This document shows, piece by piece, positions 1 to 14,324 of a stretch of DNA of 64,000 nt; positions within the stretch are counted from its first letter, which is position 1, and each line of letters starts with the position of its first letter. Source of the DNA: Latrodectus hesperus (taxonomy: Eukaryota > Arthropoda > Arachnida > Araneae > Theridiidae). Made by a program: the position numbers and the translations under genes. Where the stretch lies: positions 4,290,214-4,354,213 of the forward strand of contig CM075852.1 in NCBI GenBank assembly GCA_037975125.1, read 5' to 3'. The notes beneath the pieces were generated by a model. The model was not told where the DNA came from and ran no database searches. It worked only from the letters and a program-made list of their open reading frames with translations.

Positions 1-77
1 CTTATAATTTCAGCTAAATATGTACTTTCAGCTTAAAAAAATGCAGAATTTGAAAATTTCTTAATATATCAAATACA

Positions 78-276
78 ATGAGTACGATTTTGAAAAAAAT
101 TGCAGTTTCATTCGACAATAATCTAGTTTCACTACAATTTGCAGTATCGGATTTGGCGAAATCTTTGGCTGCCTTAAACATAACCGGCAACCCTAAATCT
201 TCTCGTATAGGAACCCTTTTCAGTAACTATACCCTCTGGAGTCATTGGCTTGATTTACTGGACAGGTAAAGAGAAG
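78..276 (+). other. Unrecognised open segment ending at a donor-like site
   Basis: An ATG at 78 opens 63 codons before a stop, with less AT-biased codons than the surroundings. A donor-like ACAG|GTAAAG lies at its end (about 261-271), and an AG acceptor-like site lies inside it near 144. The translated text contains LNITGNPKSSRIGTLFSNYT, which holds two N-glycosylation sequons. I do not recognise it as teneurin, and the donor would leave phase 2, which does not join the phase-0 start of the exon at 16918. It may be a relic of a mobile element or a chance open frame. Confidence 0.2.
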
Positions 277-567
277 ATGGTAGAGAAATATATTTTTTCT
301 TATACACAATTTATAACAAAAGCATACGCATATGTGGTAGTAAAGAATACGGGTTTTACAGATAATTCCTCATTTTAATCGCTAGTCGCAATAGAAGAAT
401 TGTGCTTTTTTGTGTGTTGAAAAAAAGAAAGAAAGAAAAAGGAAGAAATCAAAGTTCATGTGCTGCTTTTGCACAAAATCTAAATATTTTTACAAAAAGG
501 AAACTTATTTTGAGAAACTACAAAGAAATATTTTGCATTTTCTTGGAAACTATCGAAAAAGAAGACG

Positions 568-694
<127 letters not shown>

Positions 695-1703
695 TAAAAT
701 GCAACCTATATTTGAAAGAATATATTGTTTTATAATATAATAATATAATTTTAAAAAATTCTGATGTTTTAATACAAATTTAACGTAGAATCTATTAATA
801 TATGTCCGACTGTTATTTTTATAGGTTTTTTTACAGTAGTGCCATTGTTTAGTAAATTTAATGAATATTTCTAAAATCTGAAAAAATAAAATGCTTTATA
901 TAAAATATATATAACAAAATTAAAATTATAAATTTCAAATTTCATACTATGCAATATGATAATGAGCTACTTTTAACTGAAAAATGTAGAACCAATCCGA
1001 ACGAAGAATTTAATGTAACGCAAAATGATTACTGTTATTAATACTTAATAATCCTTCTATAGATTATACTAATTTCAGGTTTTATTAAAGTTTTAGTGCA
1101 AAATTTTAAAATAAAATAATTTTCACTTATGAGGAATGAAATCTTTGTTAATAAAACATAATTAATATGAATATTTAGTTTGTAAAAATATCGAAGGACT
1201 GTTACTACATGAGTATCCGCCAGGAAAAAAAGTAAATAGGAATGATAAGTTTGTGTTGATTAAAAAAATCACAATCATGTTTGTTTAATTAATTTAAAAA
1301 GTATGTCTGTCAAAATGTTTCCACATTTACATTTTTCCGATTAATTTGATACCCGAGTAAAAATTTTTATTTTACATATTTAAACATTTGAGCATTCAAA
1401 TATTTTTACATCAAAAATATAGCTCACTTTAATGAATTAATAATTTTATTTAAAATAAGCTCGAATTAGCAAGAATAACAACAGTTAGCAGCATTATCAT
1501 AGCAACACTTGAACCTAATATATTTATTTTTAAATTCAACTATTTACCTTTAGAAAATATAAAATGGTCAAAAAATAAGACATTTTCTAAATAGAAGAAG
1601 AAATTCAATATTTTGAATATGATTAATCATAGTAGATTTGTTGTTGCTACTTACGGCACTTGGATTAGCCAAGTTCGTTATGCTTTAAATTTAAGTCAGT
1701 AGA

Positions 1704-1982
1704 ATTTGTCAGTAGGTGAAAGCACGACTTTGCTCCAAGCTCCTCCGATAGATGGCATTACCAGAGGATCCCCTTCCTCAACTTTGGCATTGAACTGGAG
1801 AGGGAGGAAGTTTCCTCCCCAGACCATTACACCCAGGGTAACTGCTCAACGACCGACCACAAGACTTTTGATTCCACAGATTTAACGAGCACGCATATCG
1901 CATGCCCTCTGTAAGTCTTTGCCGGTATTGGGAATCGAACCCTGCCCTTCCGAAGCCTTAACCACTAGGCTACCACGGCCCC
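1704..1982 (-). mobile_element. tRNA-derived SINE, minus strand
   Basis: Read on the minus strand from about 1982, the sequence starts with a tRNA-like head. A Pol III A box (TAGCCTAGTGG, complement of 1962-1972) is followed by a B box (GGTTCGATTCC, complement of 1931-1941). The A-B spacing is slightly shorter than in most tRNAs. The body runs on to about 1704 and is clearly GC-richer than its flanks. The heptamer CAGTAGA flanks it at 1697-1703 and 1983-1989 and may be the target-site duplication. SINEs of this kind are copied by LINE reverse transcriptase. The head is certain; the 3' boundary is approximate. Confidence 0.8.
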
Positions 1983-2225
1983 CAGTAGATATGATTTAAT
2001 GGAATGATCTTTTCGGAAATCTGGTCAGAGTTAATTCTTCAAGTGCAACAGTAGCGGTGTTATTTAACCATATACACAAGCGTGATGGTGGTAGGCATTA
2101 AAAAATGACTATGCTTATCAAAATTTAATGCTTTTTATTTGCATTATAATTCATGAGCAAGCAAACAAAATAAGATATTTTTGTCGTTGGACAAGTTATT
2201 TCTTTGCGTATTTCAAAGAGGTTGT

Positions 2226-2518
2226 CGAATAATGAGGAGAGAACAACAATCGAATAATGAGGAGAGAACAACAATCGAATAATGAGGAGAGAACAACAAT
2301 CGAATAATGAGGAGAGAACAACAATCGAATGATGAGGAAGAGAACAACAATCGAATGATGAGGAGAGAACAACAATCGAATAATGAGGAGAGAACAACAA
2401 TCGAATAATGAGGAGAGAACAACAATCGAATAATGAGGAGAGAACAGCAATCGAATAATGAGGAGAGAACAACAATCGAATAATGAGAAGAGAACAACAA
2501 TCGAATAATAAGGACAAC
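2226..2518. repeat. 25-bp minisatellite, about 11.5 copies
   Basis: The unit CGAATAATGAGGAGAGAACA plus ACAAT (25 bp) repeats head to tail from 2226 to about 2518. Copies differ at a few positions: GATGAGG in place of AATGAGG around 2326-2360, one 26-bp unit at 2326, one AGCAAT, and a degenerate last copy. The minus strand has no stop in any of the three frames because the unit lacks stops and 25 is not a multiple of 3. This gives three overlapping open frames of 84-135 codons rich in SLLIIRLLFSPHY-like text; they are repeat shadows. Confidence 0.97.
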
Positions 2519-2882
2519 TGTTGAGGTAACATCCACTATTTTATGCCACTCCAGCGAAAGAACATTTAATTTTATAGAAATTGTAACATAGACAAACCCA
2601 AAGGTATCGTTAGATTAGCATAAATGCCCTCGTTTAGGTTATTCACTGTATGCGTTTCCTCTCTCTCATCAATAATATTATTTCCTCACCAAACTATCGC
2701 AAAAATCTCTTACTTAAATTTAGAAATGGCTGAAAATTTTGGTATAGATTTTAACAGTGATAACGAATTAAGGTAACCAATACTGAAGTCAAAGTTTTGC
2801 AAGAATCTGTTCTACTCAAAAGTTATGCCAGTCATATAATATATAAAGAATGCCCTTTATAAAAAAAATATGACAAATTTAA

Positions 2883-2938
2883 ATCGTTCTAAACTTTAAC
2901 CTGGTAATTTTTTTTAACTGATTTAAGTTTAGAACGAT
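2883..2938. repeat. Perfect 14-bp inverted repeat
   Basis: The left arm ATCGTTCTAAACTT (2883-2896) is the exact complement of AAGTTTAGAACGAT (2925-2938), with a 28-nt T-rich spacer. It could form a hairpin in RNA or be the remnant of terminal inverted repeats of a deleted element. The arms do not resemble the Tc1 or foldback termini elsewhere in the window. No function can be assigned. Confidence 0.7.
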
Positions 2939-4302
2939 GTTATTATTTTGTTATCAGAAGTAGAATTGAATAAAATATGAGAATAAAACATGATTTTGTT
3001 CATCCGAAAATTATATTTATAATTAAATAAAGAGAAAATTTGAACAGAATATTATTTTAGTCAACAACAATTCTTCGAAAAATTATAACGCTGCCAAAAA
3101 AATATACTTTATATAATTTATCAAAATTTTAAAAAAAACAATTTAATTATCTTTAAATATTAAAAAAATCAATTTATTTTAATATAAGAATAAACTTGAT
3201 TAGAAAAATATTTACTTGTTTATGATATTCTATAATCATTTCTTTATTAAAACAAAACATGCATGTAAACAACGTATTTGTGGTAAAAATTTGAATTGAG
3301 TACTAATTTATTGAAAATTAAAAATTTTCCAATAAATCAATAAATGTCTAGCATTTTTTGTGACTTACGTATAAATTCATCTGTCTGAAAAAAACATTTT
3401 ATTTTATATAACTTTTGTTTCAAGAAAAATATTTCTCACAGTTCTTTAACTTTATTTCCCAGCTCACTGACATTGTGTGATTTTATTTTATAAATACAAC
3501 ATATTCTGATCCTGTATATGTTATAACCCATTGAACAGCTGGTTCCTTTTTATAACTATCTTATAATACATCACTATTCTATTATAAATTTCGAAGAAGG
3601 ACGTGACTAAACCTGTTATGAAAGGGATTTCAGTTCGTAATGCTGGGGATTATCTCTCCTTGATGGATGAAAAGAAGTAGAATAAAGATAATAAAACCAC
3701 AGAAGATATTTCTATTCTAACGGGATTTCATTTATATATGCTCGCATTCGTGGTAAAATTATGAATGTAAACGCATATTTTATATGGATTTGCTTTTCAA
3801 AGTACTTATATTATTTTAAGAGCATTCACCTATCGAATAAAAAATACTCATATTTAGTTTCACATTTATTGAATCAGATGCTAACATAAAGGGAAGATAT
3901 AATCAAAGTTTAGTAAGTTTTTAGGCGGAAAGATAAGGGTTGGTGGATTTTAATCGTATCATTTAATAAATATTTTTAATAATACTTCATGTTTTACAAG
4001 CAGATTTATTTGATTAGTTTGTAATTTTGTGTTATTTTATATCACACAATATGCATCATAAATACTTATATTTAAATTATGTGAAATATTATAATTCGTA
4101 AAGCAATTAAATGTTGTTTAACATGGGTATTTGATAAAAAAATGTTATAAATCTTTTTTTTGTATAATTTATATTTTCATGAAGTTTGTATAAAAATGAT
4201 CTGTGTAAAATGAATATAGATTTGTAAATTTTAAATAAAATGTAAATGGAAAACATTTTAAAAAAATTGCGCTATACATTAAATTAATTTTTAATGTCTT
4301 TC

Positions 4303-4474
<172 letters not shown>

Positions 4475-4618
4475 TCCTTTTACATATTATTTAACGCTTT
4501 TGTTCTCTAGATCATGCAATTTTTTAAATGTTTGATAAAATTCTGTTGCTGTTTTCTGATAAATGCAAAATAAAAAAATGTAATGCTGTTGATTTGCTAA
4601 GCTAATTTTATTGATTCA

Positions 4619-4850
4619 GCTGATGGCGAAGAGGTTAACTTCCCTAACTTGGCAGCAGCAGTAGTTTCCGGTCTCGAATCCTGGTTTCAGCATAGATGCT
4701 CCTTTCTCGCTATTTGTCTTTCTTTATTCCTTCACATTCGGGGTGAAGCTGGAACAACCACTGGGGGTCTCACTGTAAAAGATGCCATCACCCTTCCTTA
4801 TTACAGCATTGAATAGGTATATCCTAAGAGCAGCCGGGCATTAGATAAAC
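4619..4850 (+). mobile_element. Complete tRNA-derived SINE with 15-bp target duplication
   Basis: The element opens with a tRNA-like head: A box TGGCGAAGAGG at 4624-4634 and B box GGTCTCGAATCC at 4670-4681, about 35 bp apart. A body of about 165 bp follows and ends at 4850. The flanks AATTTTATTGATTCA (4604-4618) and AATTTTATTGAATCA (4851-4865) differ at one base and form a target-site duplication that fixes both ends of the 232-bp insert. It was retroposed by a LINE in trans. It lies in the intron in sense orientation and has no coding content. Confidence 0.88.
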
Positions 4851-6942
4851 AATTTTATTGAATCAATAGCCAGAATGTGCTAAATAAAATACAGTATTCA
4901 TTGTAGTGTAACAAAATCTGTGACACAAAATTTTATCTGCATATACTTTTAATTTAGTTTAAGTTTTTAATGGAAATTTATTCTAAATAAATGGAAAAAG
5001 TTTCAACCTAAATAGTCAAACTATGAATACGATAAAACACATTCATGGTTTTAGAGTGGAAGAAAAGAAATAATTTTGAAAATTTAATGAGATTTATATT
5101 ATTTGCAATAAGCAAATAATACAAATGTATAAAATTACAATTCATGACACAATATGTGATGAAATTTGTCTCAAAAACTGTATTTAATTTAAAATATTTT
5201 TAGCTTAAATATTTGATTTTTTTTCGTAAGTATGTGCTAAACTATTTTATTTTAAAACCAGAATAATGAGCCCATTTGCTGTGTAATTTGAAAATAATGA
5301 GGTATCTTAGCAAAAATAAAAGCACTCTTTTCCCAACCCAAATACACTTTTCTTCAACAAAAATAATATCTTTTATATTGGAAATGAATGTTGATAAATA
5401 AGATTTGTGCATTATGTTTCTCATTATTACTTTGTTATTCTAAATTTCTTTTAAATTTTAGTCTATAACAAAAGCATATCTTTTATTTTGAATGTATCTT
5501 TGTTCCATTTTAATTAAACTTTTGCATCTTGAAATATATTTAAAATAATAAAATTAGTAAAGTTTTTAAATATTTCAAGAGAAAAGAAGATATTTTGGCG
5601 CAATCTATTGTAATAATTAAAAGAAATTCTTCACAGTGTCTCAATATATGTTAAATTTATAAAAAATGTTTTATCAATAAAATTAAAATTTGTATTAAAT
5701 AAAGAATTAAACAAAATAATGGAAATTCTGATGCCACTAGAATCTACATTCTAATTAAAAATTAATGTAAATCTGATTAAACATTCATTGTCTTGCTTTT
5801 AATAGCAATTTTACAAAAGTGAATTTTGAAAATATTTTGATTAAAATCTTATTTTAATCTAACAAAGGTTTTTTGAAAGCTGTAGATAAAACATGCATTC
5901 AGAGGAATTAAAAATATTTTTTTTATATTTTAGTTCATAAAGAATTTAAAATATGTCTTCGCGTGTTTAATTTCAACATTATCTGTTTTAAACTTAATGA
6001 ATAATACGTATTCCAAAAAATTTAATTGTATGACAAAAGTTTTTTTACTATATTAGATCGTTGTAAGGAATTAACGCTTTAAATTTTTATAATTGAAAGC
6101 TAATAAAATAATTTAGATAGTAAACAATTAAATAACTGTTAAAATAAATTATGCTGTTAAAATGATTTTATGTCAATTTAAAATTGCTACTTAATCATAA
6201 ACTGATACAATTTTGTATTCATCTTAAGTTATACTATGCATATATTTATATAATTATTAGCTTTTGCGAAGTAAATAGCATTAATCTTATAACGCTTCTA
6301 GAACCCTATAATTTTCACTTATCAAAATAATTGAGTTAATAACTAATGAAAATGCAAAATATCAATATATATAATTATATAAGTAATTTAAATAATGAAA
6401 TTATATAAAACGTTACATATTGCATATTTTATACAGTAAATTTCCATTCATTACAACTGACAAATATTAAATTAAATTTAGTATAATATTTGTTAGTTGT
6501 AATAAACGTTGAAATATTTATACTTACATGTTTTGATGATTAAAAAATAAGAAAATAATTTTTCATAGCGTTAAAAATAATGTTTTATTTATGTTTTCTT
6601 TGAAAATATAAAATAATTTTTACAAGAACGCATACATTCCATTAATTTGAACACTAGTTGAATTTATATCAACAATATACTATATAACATGTATTCAGAA
6701 ATTATCTAATATGGCTTTGTCTTCTCTTTATTGCAAATATTTTAGGGCATCCTCATTTAAATTTTAAAAAAATGTCTCATAGTAAAATTATTTATTTTAT
6801 GAGTTTTATTAATAGCAATCTTTTTATTTTGAGTTATAGCAAAAATATTATAATTATATATAAAATGTAATGCCTAAAATTATCTTAATTCTAATGTGAA
6901 TTCATTATTAAAAATAATAAAGAAATGATTTCATTATTTTTC

Positions 6943-7286
<344 letters not shown>

Positions 7287-7539
7287 AAGGAATTTATATT
7301 ATACATTTTACACAATTTTGATGAATTGAAATATTTTTAAAGTTGTTTGTAGTTATTTTAATAAAATTTTTGTCACTGGTTTATTTATTTTTTTTGTGAA
7401 AATTATTTGCTTTTCTTGCATCTGAACAGAATATCATTAAGTGATAACATTTCAAATTAAAATAATATTGCTTCGCGAAAATGGATGATTCCTAATAATG
7501 GCTGTTATTTTTATAAATCCACAACACTTCCTCATGATT

Positions 7540-7960
7540 AGCTATTTTGAGCTCAAATGAAGGACATTTATGGAGCATTACTCGTAGACCGGAAGCACTG
7601 CTGCTGTCCAACTAGTACACTGGTTCCCTATGGCCAACTTGGTCAATATCCATCAGTACGAGGGAGATGATATCTGGGGAAAGTAGCGCCGGAAGTTGCG
7701 TTTGCACGGGCGAGAAATGGGAATTTAATGGGAAATCTGCGTTGCTATCAGGCAGTCATTCGGATGTGGTGTGGGGTATTACAGGATCGTCGGATCTGCT
7801 GATAGGCAGGAACTGTCAGAGTTTAGGGAAGGGGAGAAGCGTTCGATAACGAATCTTCCCGACTTATGCTCCCACAGAGTCCTCTTAGGTGTCATCAGTA
7901 GATTTTTAAATTCAGAAATAAATTTCAATGTCTCTCGCAGGATGGTATGAAATGACGCGT
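7540..7960. other. GC-richer island of unknown nature
   Basis: About 420 bp noticeably richer in G and C than the surrounding DNA, with several CpGs (for example GATCGTCGGATC near 7785-7796). The short open frames on both strands have no recognised domain and no convincing splice sites. It could be a conserved intronic regulatory element or an old mobile element without a diagnostic end. Confidence 0.3.
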
Positions 7961-8727
7961 AGATGTGCTTTTCCAATCTTTATTAAAAACAGATAGATGC
8001 ATTAAATTCCGATTTAAAGTATCGCTTTGTTTCTTTTAGTTGAATTGAATGCACTTAAGATATGTATTTTTGTAAAAGAGTAGGGTTAAGAGATTGTTCT
8101 CTGTTATTTAAACTTTACTAAGCGCCATTAGAACTGTATGGAGTTCAAGATAATTTATATATATCATCATTAGTCAATTACTACAAACAATGTATTTGAT
8201 TAATGTTCATATTGCAATGAATATGCTCCAATGGATATGAGACAGATATTAAGAAAAAATATAATATTTCAAATTTAGGATTTTTCTTGTTCTTTAACTT
8301 GAGAAGATAATGGAATTTTAATTTTCTTACTTGCCTTGAATAAAGGAAAAATTTCACTTTAATTCTAAATAATAAAACCAAATTTATTGGAACTATTAAT
8401 TAGAATTATCACTTCTCTTGTTTGAGTAAGAAGTGTCAGGAATATATGCAATTCTAATTATTAGAAAAATAATGTTTTTGCATCAAAATTACAAAAGGAT
8501 AATCTGAATTTAGAATGAAGATATTGCTGACAAAAAGCATCAATAGCAATTTTAATCACATTTTAATGATCCCAGTAGTTGTGTTGTCCTATTTCATTTA
8601 TTTTGATAAGTTTTCCTTATGTTGCTTTTAAATTTTTTATGAAATAAAAATACATTTTGATAGAAATTTTTAAATTTTTTAGATTAATAATTTTAAAGAG
8701 AACTACTATACAATACTTTAAAAGTTG

Positions 8728-8838
<111 letters not shown>

Positions 8839-9398
8839 CAAGAAATAAAATATAGCTCTTTTTATTGAATATTTTCACTTTAAAAAACGTTTAAAATCAT
8901 ATAGATTAATGTACATAAATAGAAATCTTTGTTATAAATTATACATTATTTTTAGAAAAGTGAACAATCGTGAAAGCGATGTTTAAAATTTTCCAGTAAA
9001 CAATGATTTAACTAAAATTAATGTCTGTTAAAATATAAATTTAAGCTTTGCAATTACATTTAAAGCAAGGTATTTTACTTCTTTTAGAAAATCCATTTGT
9101 TTGGATATTTTACTTAATCTTCAAATAAAAAAATTAGTGCCAGAAATTCATTGAAAAATATCAAAATTTAAGCTTTACCGTGATTCTCATTGCACATTCA
9201 AGTCTTAGGAATTTAGTGATTCTCAGGTCTTATATTTCTTTCACATAATACAGTGTAGAATTACACTTTTTTTATCATTTTACGAGCAAAATTCAACTAC
9301 ATTTAACTATTTAAAATAAGATATTATTCTTATCTTACAAACTTTTAGCTATCCGTATGGTAGAAAAAGGTTCATTACTTTTGTATTTTATATTGCCT

Positions 9399-9402
<4 letters not shown>

Positions 9403-9482
<80 letters not shown>

Positions 9483-9490
9483 TATATATA
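9403..9490. repeat. (TA)n microsatellite
   Basis: TA run of about 88 bp with one interruption (G at 9480). Confidence 0.98.
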
Positions 9491-12400
9491 ATGTTTTACT
9501 AAGCCACGAGCTGGCATTCATCTGCTTAACAAACTTCCAATAAGCGAAAATAAACCGGATTATTAAGTACTGTTAAAGAAGGTCTATTTTACGCGCAAAG
9601 CAATGAATGTTTTTTTACTTTTTTATGACAGCATACGAGGAAATACTAAAACAAAAACTGGGCATTATATAAAGTATTACATTTCATAATCTTTACGTGC
9701 AATATTTGTTACTTTATCAATTGAAAGTTTGTTCCTGCAAAAAAAGGTTAAAGTAAAAACCATTGGATAAGTCAACAATAATATCCAGAATTTTTATTAC
9801 TTTACCAAAACTGATGCATAGAAACGTATACATGTAAGTGTTAGAAAATGCAAGTTATTTTTACCAATTCCAATTATTCAATTATACCCGTTCACATGGA
9901 AAAAGAAAAATAACATTTAAATAGATGATCGATATCACTGATGCTACCAATTAATTATTCAAAAGGAATCTCTAATTGCTTTGCGTGACTTATATTGAGT
10001 ATTTTAAGTACATCCTTATTCATTCTCCAGTTATAAATATGCACTTATACATCTCCAATATCAATTTATCATTGTCTTTTTTCATTTCTGCACGCAATAT
10101 TTTTGTGTTTAAGGTAAATGATGACTTCAAAACAGATCTTCTACTGTAGGAAGTTACGTTATATAATGCATCGCTTAATGTCCCCTGAAAAAAGCAAAAT
10201 TGATATTAGAATTAAATATGAAATGAATAAAAATGTATTAAAACTCCATGGTATGTATTTATATTTTAAATTCCTGTTTCCTTAAAATATATGACTTCTA
10301 GCATTAAATGTTGACAGGTCGTAAATTTGATGAATAGCAAATAATTTTTCTTAGCAGGCCGCTATCCTGAGCTAAATTTGAATTCATTTCTTTCATAAAT
10401 TCCTATTTATTAAACTGGCAACTTCAAATTAAAAAGCGGTCAAGTGTGGAGGAGAAGAAAAATGTCTTAAATAATATAACAATAAATTTTATAAAAAAAT
10501 TTTCTGGTTTAATCTCAAGTAAACAGATTTGATTCCCATTAGATTTTCTAAAAGTTGTTCTTAATAGTATTTGAAACATCTATATGACTCTACACATTCT
10601 GATGTAAGAAATTTTCGATACTTTATTGTAATAAGATTGAATAGGTTGCAAAGAGAAAATTCAGAATTGCATTTCACAATTTTTCAAAGCAGTTGTATTA
10701 TTAAATGTAATTATTTTCAGTTATTTAAAAATTTCTTGAGAAGATTATAATAACGTAAATTCTAGTAATTTAGTTCAGACTTATCATACACATCTTAATA
10801 ATAAACTATTAGTAATTAATGGTGCATGATTAAACTTTAATGGTCAAATTTTTAAATGAAAATTATTTTATTAAATCACACATTAAATCATACTGTAAAA
10901 AATCATTATAATATTTAGAGTTTATGCAATTTACATTTAATCTGATATTGGTGGTGTTTTTATGAATATTTACCATACATGTTTACTTAAGGAAAAAAAG
11001 TTTACAACTTTATTTAATTTGTTGATATTTTATGTGAAGCCCTATATTTTCACACAGTTCAATATTAATTACAAGCATAAATTGAATTACGATATTGAGA
11101 TTTAATTATTGGGAAAAAATTGACGATTATAAATTTTATTTGGATAACAAACTTTTTCACATCACATTTGGTTTAATATTATATTTGCGAAATTTTTAAT
11201 TTCAATCTTGCTTTAAATATAAAAAACAATGGTTAAAAATTTATATTTATTTTTAGAATGATGTAATGCTTAATTATATAATTAAACTAAAAACAATTAA
11301 ATGATTTTCTAACTATTATAATCAAATTTTTTTATATATTTCTTAAATATAATTAGGGGAATATATGAGATAATTTTAAATATCTTTTTTTGTTATTCTG
11401 AAATCATTTTTAATTTATTCAAATTATTTATAAAATTTACTTTCATCATATGCCTAACCCTTGATGTTTTGAGGCTTGTACGAAATCAAATATCATTAAA
11501 AATTAATGTATGTAAATATAAGTAAAACGATTTCTTGAATAAATTTCAACTAATCAAATTGCATGAGCTCATTTATCAATTAAGATTACTCTCGCATTAT
11601 CTTAGTATATTTTATTGCAAGAAAAAGGGAATTTTCATTACATTTCGATCTCAACAATAGAATAAAACGCATTTATACCAATTGAATTCTAATAAAACCT
11701 TAGAGAAACTATACATTGAAAAATGTTTTTTTATGTTTAAAATGCTTTAGAAATGGGATATTTAATAATAGTAAATTCAAATAACTTTCTGTAAGACAAT
11801 CTTTATAGTCGTAATATGTAAGAAACACATCTTAAATATCACTTAATTTAATTAATTTATATGAAAATATTACGGCTTAGGACTCTGAAGAAATTTATGT
11901 ATTTTCTTTACTTTTTAATTTCGTTATTTTTGGTTTCTGTGTATAAAATAGGCATATTTGATTTTCATATATTGTAATACTACATTTTTCGTATATATAA
12001 ATTCGAATACTTTTCTTTTTGTTCATTAGTGAAAATTTTAAAAGCTGTTATACATATTCCGATGCAAATATTAATAAGTTGTAATATATATTATTTACGC
12101 TTAACTTGAAAATAATTTTAAATAAAATTTATATTAAATAATAAATTAAGAAAAAAATTTTAATAAATATTTTATTATGGTTTTAATGTTTTTAAACTAT
12201 ATATTTTAATTATTTTAAGCGTCAAATTGATTAATTTATGCACCGAGAAAAAATGTTTAAATTGTATGTAACATAGAAGTTAAGTGAGGTATTTGTAATA
12301 AGTTTTTTCTTAGAGAAAAAATATGAATTAATTGAAGAATACCTTTAAAAATATTAATACACATACATATTCTTTGCTAAAAATTCACAAAATTAATAAT

Positions 12401-14324
12401 ACTGATGCTTAAAAATATAAAATTAAAATATTTTTCTGTAAAATGCTTTTATATTTTTACATAAAAAATATTATGAATATATATTAAAACTTGCTAATGC
12501 ATAATGTAAGTTTTTCTTTAAAGCAAATGTGTAAAATTATAATCACGTGGGACATAAATACTGTTTTTAATGATGCTGGCTCATTTTCGTAAGCCATTTC
12601 ACATTACAAAAAAAGTTATATGCTTTTATAAACCATGCATAACTTTCAAAATTTATGATTTCTCGAGGAAGTAATGATATTATAGTGACGTCTGCAAAAA
12701 GTCAACACAAATAGCTCAAACACTTCCGTGGGGAATGTTTCCCACCCTATTTCGAAAGTATCCAAAAAACCCAAACTGCATCAGATGTTCTTAATGTCCA
12801 TCATAAATCCCATGCATGGGACTCTAATAATAATTGATAACTGCAATGTAATATCCTCAGCTACGTATCGAAAAATCGATGTACAATGTTTAAGATGGCG
12901 TCTCCAAAATTTATTTCGACACTCCAACGTAACTGCGTCTCAATGTACTTACTTATTTATTTTTAGTTGAGACGGTATTCCTTTGAGAAACATAGTCTTG
13001 TCTTGGCATCAGATGAGCGCTTTTGCCTGGGGAATGTACAACGGGATGGTCTATTTGCCGTACCAACCCACCCTCCATGTCCTGGAAGCATCCGTTATTT
13101 GAAGTAGTTTCTTTTATTTCATGTTGCTCGCTTCGTGAAGAAGCATGTGTTCATTGTGAATTATTAATACGGAGAGTGGACACAGGAAACAAGGTTTGGT
13201 ATTATAAAAACGAACTGTTTTTCTTCCCTTGTGAGAAATCTCTAGGTAACTTTCTTTTCTGCGGAAGGTTCCTTCGAATTGAATAGATGATTTCCAGGAA
13301 TTTATTTGAGCTGAAATGTTCTGCGTTTTATATCTACGAATGTAATTTGCAATTGACGAGATTCACTTTAAATTCTTATCCTTTTTTTAAAGTGAAATGT
13401 GTAGTTTTTTATATGTTGCGAACATAATTGTTTTGATTTTACAATGGAAAATAAAACAGCAATGGAAAATAAAACAGCAAACAGCAACAATTCAAAAATT
13501 TATTAGGTATAATATCTTAAATTAAAATCTCTGAAAATAAGTTGGGAATGCTTTTAACAGTAAAATGTGGTTAAATTTCCTATTAGTTTAATAATGAGGC
13601 CTCATTGACATTATTAAATGTAAGAAAAATTATTTATTATTCTAAATATTCTGTGCACATTTAAACTACCAACATTTCATTTATTTAACTACATTCTAAT
13701 TTAGCTTATTTGAATATTAGTTTTATTCGTTTTTTTTTCATTATTTTTCATTTGGGAAAAAATATGTTCGAATTTTATTTCAAATGAGATTTGTATATAT
13801 TATTAAATACTTAGAAAAATTCTTTCACGCAAACATCCACATACTCGTGGACACACACTGGTATATATAAGTTTTATATATACTATTAGAGCTATATCAT
13901 ATATATAAAAGTTATTATTTTAAATTTGCTTGTACCAAAAAAACAAGATTGCTTGAATGTACAAGAACTTAGTTGCAGACACTGCTGACACCAGATGGTC
14001 CCTTAGGATGTTTTCTACATGTACAAGAGCAATAGTGCATCTCCAATAATAATTGGCAGAAATACAGCTATAAATATTTGGGCAACTTTATAATAGAAAT
14101 TCTAGGAATTAAGGAATTTTGAACTTCACAATGGTGTGCTGTATGTCATTGTGAAGGGCTAGAAATGTCCAGATACAAATTATTTCTTTTAGAGGATCCT
14201 CTTGTGATCATTTTGAGGTATTAATATTGAAAATAACTTTAGTAGAGTCATAACAATCTGCATTCTTAGAAAAAATAAATTCTTAAAAAAAGGGGGGTGG
14301 TTAGAACATTTTTTAAATTTTATT

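Noticed and set aside
2226..2518. Could the regular 25-bp array be a CRISPR?
   Set aside because: Units are directly contiguous without unique spacers, in eukaryotic DNA.
2125..2536. Three overlapping minus-strand frames of 84-135 codons.
   Set aside because: They are produced by a stop-free 25-bp minisatellite; equally open in all three frames.
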